A stretch of DNA of 64,000 nt. Origin: Symsagittifera roscoffensis (taxonomy: Eukaryota > Xenacoelomorpha > Acoela > Convolutidae). Positions 33,391 through 44,096 of this stretch are shown here, in pieces. The notes beneath the pieces were generated by a model. The model made no database searches. It had not been told where the DNA came from and saw only the letters and a program-made list of their open reading frames with translations. The translations under genes and the position numbers were made by a program. How positions within the stretch are numbered: the first letter of the stretch is position 1; each line of letters opens with the position of its first letter. The stretch lies in NCBI RefSeq assembly GCF_963678635.1, contig NC_087068.1:58389896-58453895 (forward strand), in the 5' to 3' direction.

Positions 33391-36350
33391 GAAATTCTAC
33401 CTCACAAGAAAGACCGGCAGCGGATCGCACGCAAGGCACCAGAGTTGACTTTGTGGAACCACAAAGGAATAAACGGCAATCGCCACCGTTGCCCTTAACC
33501 CGGGATACGGTGAGCATAGCACCAACAGCTGCTAAAACAATCATGAAGAATGGAACGTCAAGTACAACGACTGGTCCGGGGGACTCAACAGCTAACAGCA
33601 ACGCAGGCCCGGATGCTATGACATGGGCAAGCACTTGGGAGATGATGAATAGAACTCTAGAGGCCTTCGCCACGAGGAACACTGACTCGAATGATAGAAG
33701 AGAGGGAAAATCCAGAAAAACATTCAAAAAGCCAAAAGAATTCAAAGATGACTCTGATGGATGCATTGATACTTGGGTAGAAGTGATGAGATTACACCTA
33801 GAACAGGACAACTTGAACGAAGAAAGACAAGCATGCTCAGCCATACTCAGCAATTTAGAAGGCACGGAATTAAAATGCGTGGTTGCGAAGAAAGAAGAAG
33901 AACGCGATACCGCGGACAAAATCTTTGAAATACTGTTGAATAGATTCGGCTCAGGCATGAAGGGTCATCAAGCGATGATGCGATTTGAAAAAAGGAGACA
34001 GAGAGATGACGAATCGATAGACAGGTTCCTAGATGATCTCGAGAGCTTGAGAAGAAGGAGTGACCCAGAAGAATCTACCAATAGAAGAAACTTCAGCATA
34101 GCCTCAAAGTTCATTGATGGGGTAAAGAGTGATGACTTGAGAACGATGTTAGCAACGTATTACACATTGTCGAAAGATAATGCGCCAACTCCAGAAGAGA
34201 TGAGGCAGAAGTCAAGAGAATACATGCTGATGAAACCCAAGAAATACTCGTACTCAGACAACAGGAACACCCAAGGGGGGAGTCAGCCACAGAGGTCGCC
34301 ATGGTACAAGCCCAGAGATGACATGGACAAACGCAGGTCGTGTGCTAACTGCGGGTCAGTTGATCATCATGTGGCGGATTGCACGACATACAAACAGTGC
34401 ATGAAGAGTTTGGGATATGCACCTGATGAGGAAGATATGAGTCAGATGGAAGAACACGAGTTCTATAGCGGCTTGATCACCAAAATAGGAGCAAGATGCT
34501 TCTTCTGCAACCAAGAAGGGCACTTCAGGATGGACTGTCCGTTGTTTTGGGAAGCGGTCAAGAATCAGAGTCATCCGAAACACAAGTTGGCGCTAGCAGC
34601 GGTGCAGAACCAGAGAAACAGACAAGGTGAATTTGAGACGAAGAAACTTGAGGGACCAAATGTAGAGCTACCAACGAAATCAATGAAAACTGTATCACAA
34701 TGTGGTAGTGCAGCAGAGGCCACGGCGAAGAAAGCCCCAGAAATAGATTACGAAAAGGCGGCAGCGGAGGCCATCAACAAAGTGAAGCAGGATCTGGCAG
34801 CAAAAGAAATAGAACAACGACTAAAGCAGGAGATCGAAAAGCAGAATTTCAACGAAGCATTAGCTGGATCGAAGCCAGCACCAGAGGCTGTATCGGGCTC
34901 GACAAAGACTGGAAATTGTAACACTGTAAAGATGGTGACAGGAAAACCATTCGGCATATCAAAAATTGGGGCTAGAATAATGTCGATAATCACAGTGGGC
35001 GGCCACGAGGTAACCAGAAACTTGAGCGAACTGAGCGACCAGACAATAATGCACATTGATGTGTACGCAGATTACTTGAGTTTAATAAGTCCACAATCGA
35101 CTTCTAGAGCATTGAGAGCACTACTCACGCGAGGGGGTAGCAAGTCGGTACGTGTTGATAACAGATACACAGAAGCTTATGGTCCACATGAGGTGATGTT
35201 AAATATAGATGGAATCAACATCTATACCAAAACAATGATAACATGTGATGAAGACCTAATTGGGCAAATCTACGTAGGGAAGGAAGAGTTAAAGGTGAGA
35301 TCGATTGGACACTGCACCATGCTTGAAGAAGATGCGATGCACATCGGGACAGAGGCAGATGTGACAGGGCACGTGCTAGACATAAGTGGCAAGAAGACTC
35401 AGTTACGTGGGTTACTTGATACGGGAGCGGTCTTGAGTGTCATACCAATCGAAACTTGGGAACGAATGGGCTTCAACAAAGATGACTTGATAGATTCGAG
35501 AATACGGTTATCGGCTGCGAACAAAGGGGCCCTGCGCGTGTTGGGCAGAACGCCGATAATAGTGCTCAATCTGGGGGAACGTAACCTGTGGATGAGTTTT
35601 CTTGTAGTAGAAAACCTAGATGAGTCTGACCAATTTATTTTAGGCAGAGACTTCATCAGGAACTTTGATGTAGCGATTGATCTAAACAACGCAATGTTCA
35701 GGATACGGAACCCGGATAGGAGGTACGCAATCAAACCGGTAAATTTAATAATGGCAAATGAAAGCAAAGCACCGGTGTTCTTGAGTAGGAGGGTGAGGCT
35801 AAAGGCGAATGAAGCGGCAATCGTAGGCTTGCGGATGAAAAATTACAATGAACTAGGTGACAAAAAGCAAGTGTGTATAGTTCCAAATCCTAATAGTCAA
35901 AGTGCTGCTGTTTTAGGAAGATCATTTTCGATAACGAAGAGCGGCCTCTGCGTCAGTGTCTTGTTGAATACCCTTGATATACCGATCACGATACAGAGAG
36001 GGAGCAAACTGGCATATGCTTTACCGGTTAAAACTCGATATGAAACAATTGAGAACTCAAAACAAAATGAAGTTGTTGATTGTCCCAATCACAGGGACAA
36101 AATTTGTATCTTGAGACGATTGCAGAAAATAAAAGATTCTTCAGGTCTTATTAAATCACTTAAGTCAGAAACGGATGATGGGCTGTCGAGCTGTTCGAAC
36201 TTTCCAGAGCGACCCACACTGGATGAAATGCAAAATGAAAAACCGGTCCTGCCGGAGATTGAACATTTGAGGGGCAAACTGAAAGATGAACAGCTCGAAG
36301 CCATCAAGGACGTACTAGAGCGGAATGAGGAAGTTTTTTTCGAGGCATAA
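33309..36350 (+). CDS. Gag-protease polyprotein, copy 1
   Basis: The frame is open from 33309; there is no ATG at the left end (the first usable non-ATG start is TTG at 33354), fitting entry by frameshift from the upstream ORF. Counting from 33354 (998 codons): a retrotransposon capsid-type region (about 125-245), CCHC zinc knuckles at about 329 (CANCGSVDHHVADC) and 382 (CFFCNQEGHFRMDC), and a retropepsin-like aspartic protease with LLDTGA near 688 and FILGRDF near 760. Gag packages element RNA and the protease matures the polyprotein. The frame ends at a TAA just after a T7 run; the RT frame is +1 from there. In this copy RT is cut short. Confidence 0.88.
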   Translation, partial: PGKENGHNEQNQAESLCAIQSKLDAILRNSTSQERPAADRTQGTRVDFVEPQRNKRQSPPLPLTRDTVSIAPTAAKTIMKNGTSSTTTGPGDSTANSNAGPDAMTWASTWEMMNRTLEAFATRNTDSNDRREGKSRKTFKKPKEFKDDSDGCIDTWVEVMRLHLEQDNLNEERQACSAILSNLEGTELKCVVAKKEEERDTADKIFEILLNRFGSGMKGHQAMMRFEKRRQRDDESIDRFLDDLESLRRRSDPEESTNRRNFSIASKFIDGVKSDDLRTMLATYYTLSKDNAPTPEEMRQKSREYMLMKPKKYSYSDNRNTQGGSQPQRSPWYKPRDDMDKRRSCANCGSVDHHVADCTTYKQCMKSLGYAPDEEDMSQMEEHEFYSGLITKIGARCFFCNQEGHFRMDCPLFWEAVKNQSHPKHKLALAAVQNQRNRQGEFETKKLEGPNVELPTKSMKTVSQCGSAAEATAKKAPEIDYEKAAAEAINKVKQDLAAKEIEQRLKQEIEKQNFNEALAGSKPAPEAVSGSTKTGNCNTVKMVTGKPFGISKIGARIMSIITVGGHEVTRNLSELSDQTIMHIDVYADYLSLISPQSTSRALRALLTRGGSKSVRVDNRYTEAYGPHEVMLNIDGINIYTKTMITCDEDLIGQIYVGKEELKVRSIGHCTMLEEDAMHIGTEADVTGHVLDISGKKTQLRGLLDTGAVLSVIPIETWERMGFNKDDLIDSRIRLSAANKGALRVLGRTPIIVLNLGERNLWMSFLVVENLDESDQFILGRDFIRNFDVAIDLNNAMFRIRNPDRRYAIKPVNLIMANESKAPVFLSRRVRLKANEAAIVGLRMKNYNELGDKKQVCIVPNPNSQSAAVLGRSFSITKSGLCVSVLLNTLDIPITIQRGSKLAYALPVKTRYETIENSKQNEVVDCPNHRDKICILRRLQKIKDSSGLIKSLKSETDDGLSSCSNFPERPTLDEMQNEKPVLPEIEHLRGKLKDEQLEAIKDVLERNEEVFFEA

Positions 36351-36600
36351 GGCGGATATCGGGTGTTGTAATTTCGTTGAGCATGAAATAGAACTTGAGG
36401 AAAACGCGGTACCACACAGGGAGGGGGCGAGGCGAATGACCCCACACAAATCGGACGCGTGTAGAAAAGAAATCGAGACGTTACTAGAGTATGACATGAT
36501 AGAACCATCCAAGTCACCGTGGGCGTGTGGAGTAGTGATGGCCAAAAAGAAAGGCGACCAGTTGAGGTTTTGTTGTGACTTTCGATACCTGAACTCCGTC
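36351..36600 (+). pseudogene. Truncated reverse transcriptase start, copy 1
   Basis: The first roughly 90 codons of RT (through the DFRYLN box) are present and then run straight into the minisatellite at 36601. Read-through gives a chimeric ORF (36325-36708) with no biological sense. The same sequence continues into a full RT at 41404-44052. Confidence 0.9.
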
Positions 36601-37250
36601 GGGACGTTAGTCTTGGGACGTTGGTCTTGGGCCATTGGTCTTGGGACGTTAGTCTTGGGACATTGGTCTTGGGACGTTAGTCTTGGGACATTGGTCTTGG
36701 GACGTTAGTCTTGGTACGAAACAGTCTTGGGCCATTGGTCTTGGGACGTTAGTCTTGGGACGTTGGTCTTGGGCCATTGGTCTTGGGACGTTAGTCTTGG
36801 GACATTGGTCTTGGGACGTTAGTCTTGGGACATTGGTCTTGGGACGTTAGTCTTCGTACGAAACAGTCTTGGGCCATTGGTCTTGGGACGTTAGTCTTGG
36901 GACGTTGGTCTTGGGCCATTGGTCTTGGGACGTTAGTCTTGGGACATTGGTCTTGGGACGTTAGTCTTGGGACATTGGTCTTGGGACGTTAGTCTTGGGA
37001 CGTTGGTCTTGGGCCATTGGTCTTGGGACGTTAGTCTTGGGACATTGGTCTTGGGACGTTAGTCTTGGGACGTTGGTCTTGGGCCATTGGTCTTGGGACA
37101 TTAGTCTTGGGCCATTGGTCTTGGGACGCTAGTCTTGGGACGTTGGTCTTGGGCCATTGGTCTTGGGACATTAGTCTTGGGACGTTAGTCTTGGGACATT
37201 GGTCTCGGAACGTTGGTCTTGGGACGTTGGTCTTGGGACATTGGTCTGAG
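36601..37250 (+). repeat. 14-bp minisatellite array 2
   Basis: Same units as array 1. Its first 118 bases (36601-36718) have no exact counterpart at the 5079 offset; from about 36719 on it matches array 1. It forms the junction of the internal duplication. Confidence 0.9.
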
Positions 37251-37779
37251 GATACCAATAAGAAGTACTGGGACAACACTGAATAGTCTTGGGACGGTAG
37301 AGAGAAAGTCTTGGAACAGTATTAGGAAAGGGGTACTACAAGAGTACTAAGTTAGGTTGAAGTAACCAATTATAACAACACATTCCCTATCCTAACCCAA
37401 CACATAAAAGTTTTCAAGAGTTTAAGAAAAATTGTTTTTAGCGAGTTGTCAATTTCTTTTTACTTAGAGTTTTAACCTTAGAGTAGAAATTTTGTAGATA
37501 ATAATACTGTAAATAATAACAATTGTAAATAATGAGGCGGAGCTGAAAAAAGGTCTACCGAAGCAAAGACAAAGTATAATTCGTCGCTACGCAAAACAAC
37601 ATCAATGGGTCCGAAGATAACAAAGAAGAGCTTTTCAGTTAATCAGAAGAGCTTTTCAGGTCAGCACAAGGAGTACAACGGAGAACAGAGCAAAAGAGGG
37701 CACGGAAGGGGAACGAGTAGAACCCACCATCGAGATTGATCTAGAGACACCTGATCAAAGTGTGGATGAAACAAGGAAA
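37251..37779 (+). other. Spacer between minisatellite and gag (also at 32171-32700)
   Basis: The same roughly 530-base non-coding stretch occurs in both duplicate copies. A direct repeat AGAAGAGCTTTTCAG occurs twice just upstream of gag. No promoter or other signal can be supported. Confidence 0.5.
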
Positions 37780-38469
37780 ATGGCGACGGAGTCAACTCCA
37801 ATGCCCAATGCAGAAGAACCAAACCCGAAACCCATAGAGTTCTCACCAATAGACAATGTGGAAGATGCAATAGGCAACACCGAAGAAACGGTGAAAGAAG
37901 ACTCTCAAGTAAAAAAGACATCTTTTACAGAAAAGTTGGCGATGATGGTCGGAATAAAAACGAAAGAAAACATGACTGAAGAACCAAAAGCTGAAAGAGC
38001 ACGAACATTTGGGACAGTGAGCACGAAGACGACAGAAGCCAATCCAAGAGAGGAACAAACTAAAGCAGAAGCAACAGCCAAAGACAGACCGACGGCTGAC
38101 CATGAAGAGGCTACTCTTGAGCTAGGTGACTTGATGGCAAAACTGAATCAGATCGACAAAAAACTGAAGCACAGCGAAGAGGACAGAGAAGTGATAAGAA
38201 AAGAATTAAGATACAACAAACACGAGTATCTGGATAGTTATTTTAACCTGGCTAAGGCAACAGACGAGAGACTCAAGGAGATGACAGATAAGGTAGAAAC
38301 CACCAATGAAGAACGAGATAGGAACATCAAAAAAGATATGCAACAGTTGAAAAACCGATATGATGATGTCAACAGCCAATTAGGTAGCCTGGAAAAGAGA
38401 ATGGACACAATGAGCAAAATCAGGCCGAAAGTTTGTGTGCAATACAGTCGAAATTGGATGCAATCTTGA
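37780..38469 (+). CDS. Gag N-terminal coiled-coil ORF, copy 2
   Basis: Protein identical to copy 1 at 32701-33390. It lies upstream of the gag-protease frame that leads into the complete RT, so it is the functional-position copy. Confidence 0.6.
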   Translation: MATESTPMPNAEEPNPKPIEFSPIDNVEDAIGNTEETVKEDSQVKKTSFTEKLAMMVGIKTKENMTEEPKAERARTFGTVSTKTTEANPREEQTKAEATAKDRPTADHEEATLELGDLMAKLNQIDKKLKHSEEDREVIRKELRYNKHEYLDSYFNLAKATDERLKEMTDKVETTNEERDRNIKKDMQQLKNRYDDVNSQLGSLEKRMDTMSKIRPKVCVQYSRNWMQS

Positions 38470-41429
38470 GAAATTCTACCTCACAAGAAAGACCGAAAGC
38501 GGATCGCACGCAAGGCACCAGAGTTGACTTTGTGGAACCACAAAGGAATAAACGGCAATCGCCACCGTTGCCCTTAACCCGGGATACGGTGAGCATAGCA
38601 CCAACAGCTGCTAAAACAATCATGAAGAATGGAACGTCAAGTACAACGACTGGTCCGGGGGACTCAACAGCTAACAGCAACGCAGGCCCGGATGCTATGA
38701 CATGGGCAAGCACTTGGGAGATGATGAATAGAACTCTAGAGGCCTTCGCCACGAGGAACACTGACTCGAATGATAGAAGAGAGGGAAAATCCAGAAAAAC
38801 ATTCAAAAAGCCAAAAGAATTCAAAGATGACTCTGATGGATGCATTGATACTTGGGTAGAAGTGATGAGATTACACCTAGAACAGGACAACTTGAACGAA
38901 GAAAGACAAGCATGCTCAGCCATACTCAGCAATTTAGAAGGCACGGAATTAAAATGCGTGGTTGCGAAGAAAGAAGAAGAACGCGATACCGCGGACAAAA
39001 TCTTTGAAATACTGTTGAATAGATTCGGCTCAGGCATGAAGGGTCATCAAGCGATGATGCGATTTGAAAAAAGGAGACAGAGAGATGACGAATCGATAGA
39101 CAGGTTCCTAGATGATCTCGAGAGCTTGAGAAGAAGGAGTGACCCAGAAGAATCTACCAATAGAAGAAACTTCAGCATAGCCTCAAAGTTCATTGATGGG
39201 GTAAAGAGTGATGACTTGAGAACGATGTTAGCAACGTATTACACATTGTCGAAAGATAATGCGCCAACTCCAGAAGAGATGAGGCAGAAGTCAAGAGAAT
39301 ACATGCTGATGAAACCCAAGAAATACTCGTACTCAGACAACAGGAACACCCAAGGGGGGAGTCAGCCACAGAGGTCGCCATGGTACAAGCCCAGAGATGA
39401 CATGGACAAACGCAGGTCGTGTGCTAACTGCGGGTCAGTTGATCATCATGTGGCGGATTGCACGACATACAAACAGTGCATGAAGAGTTTGGGATATGCA
39501 CCTGATGAGGAAGATATGAGTCAGATGGAAGAACACGAGTTCTATAGCGGCTTGATCACCAAAATAGGAGCAAGATGCTTCTTCTGCAACCAAGAAGGGC
39601 ACTTCAGGATGGACTGTCCGTTGTTTTGGGAAGCGGTCAAGAATCAGAGTCATCCGAAACACAAGTTGGCGCTAGCAGCGGTGCAGAACCAGAGAAACAG
39701 ACAAGGTGAATTTGAGACGAAGAAACTTGAGGGACCAAATGTAGAGCTACCAACGAAATCAATGAAAACTGTATCACAATGTGGTAGTGCAGCAGAGGCC
39801 ACGGCGAAGAAAGCCCCAGAAATAGATTACGAAAAGGCGGCAGCGGAGGCCATCAACAAAGTGAAGCAGGATCTGGCAGCAAAAGAAATAGAACAACGAC
39901 TAAAGCAGGAGATCGAAAAGCAGAATTTCAACGAAGCATTAGCTGGATCGAAGCCAGCACCAGAGGCTGTATCGGGCTCGACAAAGACTGGAAATTGTAA
40001 CACTGTAAAGATGGTGACAGGAAAACCATTCGGCATATCAAAAATTGGGGCTAGAATAATGTCGATAATCACAGTGGGCGGCCACGAGGTAACCAGAAAC
40101 TTGAGCGAACTGAGCGACCAGACAATAATGCACATTGATGTGTACGCAGATTACTTGAGTTTAATAAGTCCACAATCGACTTCTAGAGCATTGAGAGCAC
40201 TACTCACGCGAGGGGGTAGCAAGTCGGTACGTGTTGATAACAGATACACAGAAGCTTATGGTCCACATGAGGTGATGTTAAATATAGATGGAATCAACAT
40301 CTATACCAAAACAATGATAACATGTGATGAAGACCTAATTGGGCAAATCTACGTAGGGAAGGAAGAGTTAAAGGTGAGATCGATTGGACACTGCACCATG
40401 CTTGAAGAAGATGCGATGCACATCGGGACAGAGGCAGATGTGACAGGGCACGTGCTAGACATAAGTGGCAAGAAGACTCAGTTACGTGGGTTACTTGATA
40501 CGGGAGCGGTCTTGAGTGTCATACCAATCGAAACTTGGGAACGAATGGGCTTCAACAAAGATGACTTGATAGATTCGAGAATACGGTTATCGGCTGCGAA
40601 CAAAGGGGCCCTGCGCGTGTTGGGCAGAACGCCGATAATAGTGCTCAATCTGGGGGAACGTAACCTGTGGATGAGTTTTCTTGTAGTAGAAAACCTAGAT
40701 GAGTCTGACCAATTTATTTTAGGCAGAGACTTCATCAGGAACTTTGATGTAGCGATTGATCTAAACAACGCAATGTTCAGGATACGGAACCCGGATAGGA
40801 GGTACGCAATCAAACCGGTAAATTTAATAATGGCAAATGAAAGCAAAGCACCGGTGTTCTTGAGTAGGAGGGTGAGGCTAAAGGCGAATGAAGCGGCAAT
40901 CGTAGGCTTGCGGATGAAAAATTACAATGAACTAGGTGACAAAAAGCAAGTGTGTATAGTTCCAAATCCTAATAGTCAAAGTGCTGCTGTTTTAGGAAGA
41001 TCATTTTCGATAACGAAGAGCGGCCTCTGCGTCAGTGTCTTGTTGAATACCCTTGATATACCGATCACGATACAGAGAGGGAGCAAACTGGCATATGCTT
41101 TACCGGTTAAAACTCGATATGAAACAATTGAGAACTCAAAACAAAATGAAGTTGTTGATTGTCCCAATCACAGGGACAAAATTTGTATCTTGAGACGATT
41201 GCAGAAAATAAAAGATTCTTCAGGTCTTATTAAATCACTTAAGTCAGAAACGGATGATGGGCTGTCGAGCTGTTCGAACTTTCCAGAGCGACCCACACTG
41301 GATGAAATGCAAAATGAAAAACCGGTCCTGCCAGAGATTGAACATTTGAGGGGCAAACTGAAAGATGAACAGCTCGAAGCCATCAAGGACGTACTAGAGC
41401 GGAATGAGGAAGTTTTTTTCGAGGCATAA
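38388..41429 (+). CDS. Gag-protease polyprotein, copy 2
   Basis: Same domains as copy 1; by eye one residue differs (Ala to Lys about 20 codons after 38433). Zinc knuckles lie near 39419 and 39578, protease LLDTGA near 40494. The frame ends in TAA at 41427-41429, a few codons after a T7 run (41413-41419). The RT frame starts within this overlap and is +1 relative to it. Either the run is a slippage or frameshift site, or a single-base change has put protease and RT out of frame. Because both copies have T7, the state predates the duplication. Confidence 0.88.
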   Translation, partial: PGKENGHNEQNQAESLCAIQSKLDAILRNSTSQERPKADRTQGTRVDFVEPQRNKRQSPPLPLTRDTVSIAPTAAKTIMKNGTSSTTTGPGDSTANSNAGPDAMTWASTWEMMNRTLEAFATRNTDSNDRREGKSRKTFKKPKEFKDDSDGCIDTWVEVMRLHLEQDNLNEERQACSAILSNLEGTELKCVVAKKEEERDTADKIFEILLNRFGSGMKGHQAMMRFEKRRQRDDESIDRFLDDLESLRRRSDPEESTNRRNFSIASKFIDGVKSDDLRTMLATYYTLSKDNAPTPEEMRQKSREYMLMKPKKYSYSDNRNTQGGSQPQRSPWYKPRDDMDKRRSCANCGSVDHHVADCTTYKQCMKSLGYAPDEEDMSQMEEHEFYSGLITKIGARCFFCNQEGHFRMDCPLFWEAVKNQSHPKHKLALAAVQNQRNRQGEFETKKLEGPNVELPTKSMKTVSQCGSAAEATAKKAPEIDYEKAAAEAINKVKQDLAAKEIEQRLKQEIEKQNFNEALAGSKPAPEAVSGSTKTGNCNTVKMVTGKPFGISKIGARIMSIITVGGHEVTRNLSELSDQTIMHIDVYADYLSLISPQSTSRALRALLTRGGSKSVRVDNRYTEAYGPHEVMLNIDGINIYTKTMITCDEDLIGQIYVGKEELKVRSIGHCTMLEEDAMHIGTEADVTGHVLDISGKKTQLRGLLDTGAVLSVIPIETWERMGFNKDDLIDSRIRLSAANKGALRVLGRTPIIVLNLGERNLWMSFLVVENLDESDQFILGRDFIRNFDVAIDLNNAMFRIRNPDRRYAIKPVNLIMANESKAPVFLSRRVRLKANEAAIVGLRMKNYNELGDKKQVCIVPNPNSQSAAVLGRSFSITKSGLCVSVLLNTLDIPITIQRGSKLAYALPVKTRYETIENSKQNEVVDCPNHRDKICILRRLQKIKDSSGLIKSLKSETDDGLSSCSNFPERPTLDEMQNEKPVLPEIEHLRGKLKDEQLEAIKDVLERNEEVFFEA

Positions 41430-44052
41430 GGCGGATATCGGGTGTTGTAATTTCGTTGAGCATGAAATAGAACTTGAGGAAAACGCGGTACCACACAGGG
41501 AGGGGGCGAGGCGAATGACCCCACACAAATCGGACGCGTGTAGAAAAGAAATCGAGACGTTACTAGAGTATGACATGATAGAACCATCCAAGTCACCGTG
41601 GGCGTGTGGAGTAGTGATGGCCAAAAAGAAAGGCGACCAGTTGAGGTTTTGTTGTGACTTTCGATACCTGAACTCCGTCACGGTGAAGGATGCCTATCCC
41701 ATACCTAGGATTGATGAGAGCCTCTCGAAGTTAGGTGATGCAAAAATTTTTACGACTCTTGATTTAGGCTCGGCCTTTTGGCAGGTACCACTACGGAAGC
41801 AGGACAGGGACAAGACAGGGTTTGCCTGCGAGTTGGGTCTGTTTCAGTGGAAACGGATGCCGTTTGGACTTTGCAATGCCACAGCCACGTTTCAGCGATT
41901 GATGGCACACGCGCTGATAGGCGTGACAAAGAAGTATGGCAATCTGGTAATGTGCTACGTGGATGACGTGGTAATAGCAACGCCAACACTAGAAGACCAC
42001 ATTGAGAGACTTGACGAGGTGTTCGCGTGCATGAAAAGATCGGGGCTAAAGTGTAAACCATCAAAGTGCGAGATACTCAAGGACTCAATAAAATACTTGG
42101 GCAGGATGGTAGACAAGCACGGCATCAGACCTGATCCAGACGCCGTGGAAGCAGTCCTAACCTGGAAGTCACCGAAGTCGGAACACCAGTTGATGAGCTT
42201 CCTGGGCTTCGCTAACTACTACAGAGAGTTCATCAAAGGCTACGCGGACAAGGTATACCCGATGCAACAATTGATGAGGCACAAGGGCAAGAAGTTCACA
42301 TGGAACAACGCAGCAGAAGAGTCATTCAAGAGGATAAAGAAAGAGCTATGCGAGGCACCAGTACTAGGGATGCCGACTGAGAAGGGGATGTACGTGCTGG
42401 ACACGGATGCATCGGTAGTTGCGATTTCAGGAATTCTCCATCAGGAACAAGAATGGAATGGGAAGACAGTCTTGAGACCAATAGCGTACGGGAGCAAAGT
42501 CCTAAGTGACACAGAAATGAAGTACGGAGCACCGAAAGCAGAGATGTTCGCAGTGGTCACCTTTGTCGAGAAATACAGGGCATACCTAGGCAGTGAGCCC
42601 TTCAAGCTGCGAGTCGACAATCGAGCACTAAGCTGGCTGAAAACGTACTCAATGGACCAAAGTTACATTGGGAGGTGGATAGTTCGCTTGGACGGATACA
42701 ACATGATAATTGAGCACAGAACACGCGATAAACATCAAAACGCCGACAGCTTGAGTAAGAAGACGGAGTTCTACGAGAGACAAGAACAAAGAGAGGCAGA
42801 CAGACCTGCAATCAAAGAGGGCTTCTCCTTCATGGACAAGGAAACGTACGACAGTCTTCCTCTCACAAGATGGCTGGACAAATCAGGCAAACCGATTGAA
42901 GATCATCCCGAATTACCAAAAGAGCCTCTTGAAAAAATCATCTTGAAGAAGAACAGAAGGATCCCGATAGAGGTAATACTCAAGTCGAAGATCGTGAGGG
43001 AAACACTTAAGGCAAAAGGCTATGATCTTAACCAGGTAGAAGCGGGAGCTGCACAGATAGATGATGACTTAATGAGGTTGCTCGAGAAACTATCAGATGA
43101 TAAGCCCGTGATCCAAGAGAAGGGTCAGGAGGGACCGGAACTAACTATACTTCGGAGAAAAGAAACAGCGAACAAAACTGACTCCTCAAAAGGAAGCGTC
43201 ACTGATAGCAAAGATGTCGTGCGATTACTAGTTGACAAAATCCCCGAAAATATTTTGGAGCAGACAAAAGTCAGGAAAAAGAAAGTGACATTCAAAGAAG
43301 GAACTGAAAACCTGGGACTAGATCAAGAGTCCGGGGAGTGGTCCAGGTTCACAGAAGAAGAGGAACCCGGAAAAGGAAAATTGTCCGGGGAGCGTGAAGA
43401 ATGGGATGAAGACTCGGATGAGAGCAGCGAAGGCCAAGACAGTCTGTGCATGATATTAGCGGAAGAGAAGACAAGGCACCACGACAGGGAGTTACAAACT
43501 GATCCATCTTCAGGAACGTACAATCTGGACATACAAGAAATAAGAGGTGGTGAAGAACTTGAGAGAATAGCGGTTTCAAGAAAGCCATTCAGGGAACTAT
43601 CGTGCAACTCAAACGTCAGAACGAATCTGGTACCAGAAGACGACATGAAAATCGTGAAAAGGGTGATATGCGTGAAACTGAGCGACGGCATCCACAGCCC
43701 TGGTGAGATGAATGGACAGATCATGGCGCTAAAGGAGCATGTCAAGGCGAGATATAGGCTGTCAGACCTAATAAGAGCCCAGAAGAATGACAAAATGACA
43801 AGTAACATCTCCAAATGGATCCAGTCGGGGGTGAAGGAGAAGGGGGAACTTGAGGAAGACAGCTACAAGATCTTGAGCCAGTTCTATAAAGAAAAGAAAG
43901 ACTTACTTTATCACACAGCTGATGGGGTGGTAGCGTGCAGGAGGAGAGATGAGGAAAAATATTACACAAACACAACCTCATCATACTACCACAATTGTAC
44001 CAAACGGAGGTGCTTTTCAGATCAAACGACCAGATGGGCCACCAGGGGATAG
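41404..44052 (+). CDS. Reverse transcriptase-RNase H, Ty3/gypsy type, with long acidic tail
   Basis: 882 codons. RT spans about residues 40-240: IEPSKSPWACGVVMAKKK, TTLDLGSAFWQVPL (catalytic Asp), MPFGLCNATATFQRLM, and CYVDDVV near 183. RNase H follows (about 325-450) with VLDTDAS, the AEMFAVV helix and LRVDNRALSWL. The polymerase copies element RNA into DNA and RNase H removes the RNA strand. Residues about 455-880 form an unusually long, acidic and low-similarity linker before the integrase zinc domain. The frame is lost around 43950-43985: the integrase HHCC region continues in the -1 frame. Entry is probably through the T7 overlap with protease. Confidence 0.92.
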   Translation: MRKFFSRHKADIGCCNFVEHEIELEENAVPHREGARRMTPHKSDACRKEIETLLEYDMIEPSKSPWACGVVMAKKKGDQLRFCCDFRYLNSVTVKDAYPIPRIDESLSKLGDAKIFTTLDLGSAFWQVPLRKQDRDKTGFACELGLFQWKRMPFGLCNATATFQRLMAHALIGVTKKYGNLVMCYVDDVVIATPTLEDHIERLDEVFACMKRSGLKCKPSKCEILKDSIKYLGRMVDKHGIRPDPDAVEAVLTWKSPKSEHQLMSFLGFANYYREFIKGYADKVYPMQQLMRHKGKKFTWNNAAEESFKRIKKELCEAPVLGMPTEKGMYVLDTDASVVAISGILHQEQEWNGKTVLRPIAYGSKVLSDTEMKYGAPKAEMFAVVTFVEKYRAYLGSEPFKLRVDNRALSWLKTYSMDQSYIGRWIVRLDGYNMIIEHRTRDKHQNADSLSKKTEFYERQEQREADRPAIKEGFSFMDKETYDSLPLTRWLDKSGKPIEDHPELPKEPLEKIILKKNRRIPIEVILKSKIVRETLKAKGYDLNQVEAGAAQIDDDLMRLLEKLSDDKPVIQEKGQEGPELTILRRKETANKTDSSKGSVTDSKDVVRLLVDKIPENILEQTKVRKKKVTFKEGTENLGLDQESGEWSRFTEEEEPGKGKLSGEREEWDEDSDESSEGQDSLCMILAEEKTRHHDRELQTDPSSGTYNLDIQEIRGGEELERIAVSRKPFRELSCNSNVRTNLVPEDDMKIVKRVICVKLSDGIHSPGEMNGQIMALKEHVKARYRLSDLIRAQKNDKMTSNISKWIQSGVKEKGELEEDSYKILSQFYKEKKDLLYHTADGVVACRRRDEEKYYTNTTSSYYHNCTKRRCFSDQTTRWATRG

Positions 44053-44096
44053 ACAAAGTACAACAAAGGATACTTCACAGGTTTGATTGACCAGGA

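Larger units (their letters stand above)
31640..36600 (+). repeat. Internal tandem duplication, left copy (offset 5079 bp)
   Basis: Matches 36719-41679 at a constant offset of 5079. By eye only about four substitutions are visible (two at about 33417, one near 36293, one in the minisatellite). The copy ends abruptly inside RT, where the second minisatellite begins. Confidence 0.93.
36719..41679 (+). repeat. Internal tandem duplication, right copy
   Basis: Counterpart of 31640-36600. This copy continues into the rest of RT, RNase H and integrase, so it is the one colinear with the ancestral element. Confidence 0.93.

Noticed and set aside
33341-33958. Minus-strand ORFs opposite gag, pol and the accessory ORFs (for example 33341-33958, 51612-52427)
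   Set aside because: They mirror real plus-strand coding frames, have Ser/Leu-rich low-information composition, and no domains.
36325-36708. Chimeric ORF joining RT start to minisatellite
   Set aside because: It results from the internal duplication junction; it has no catalytic residues and cannot be a functional protein.
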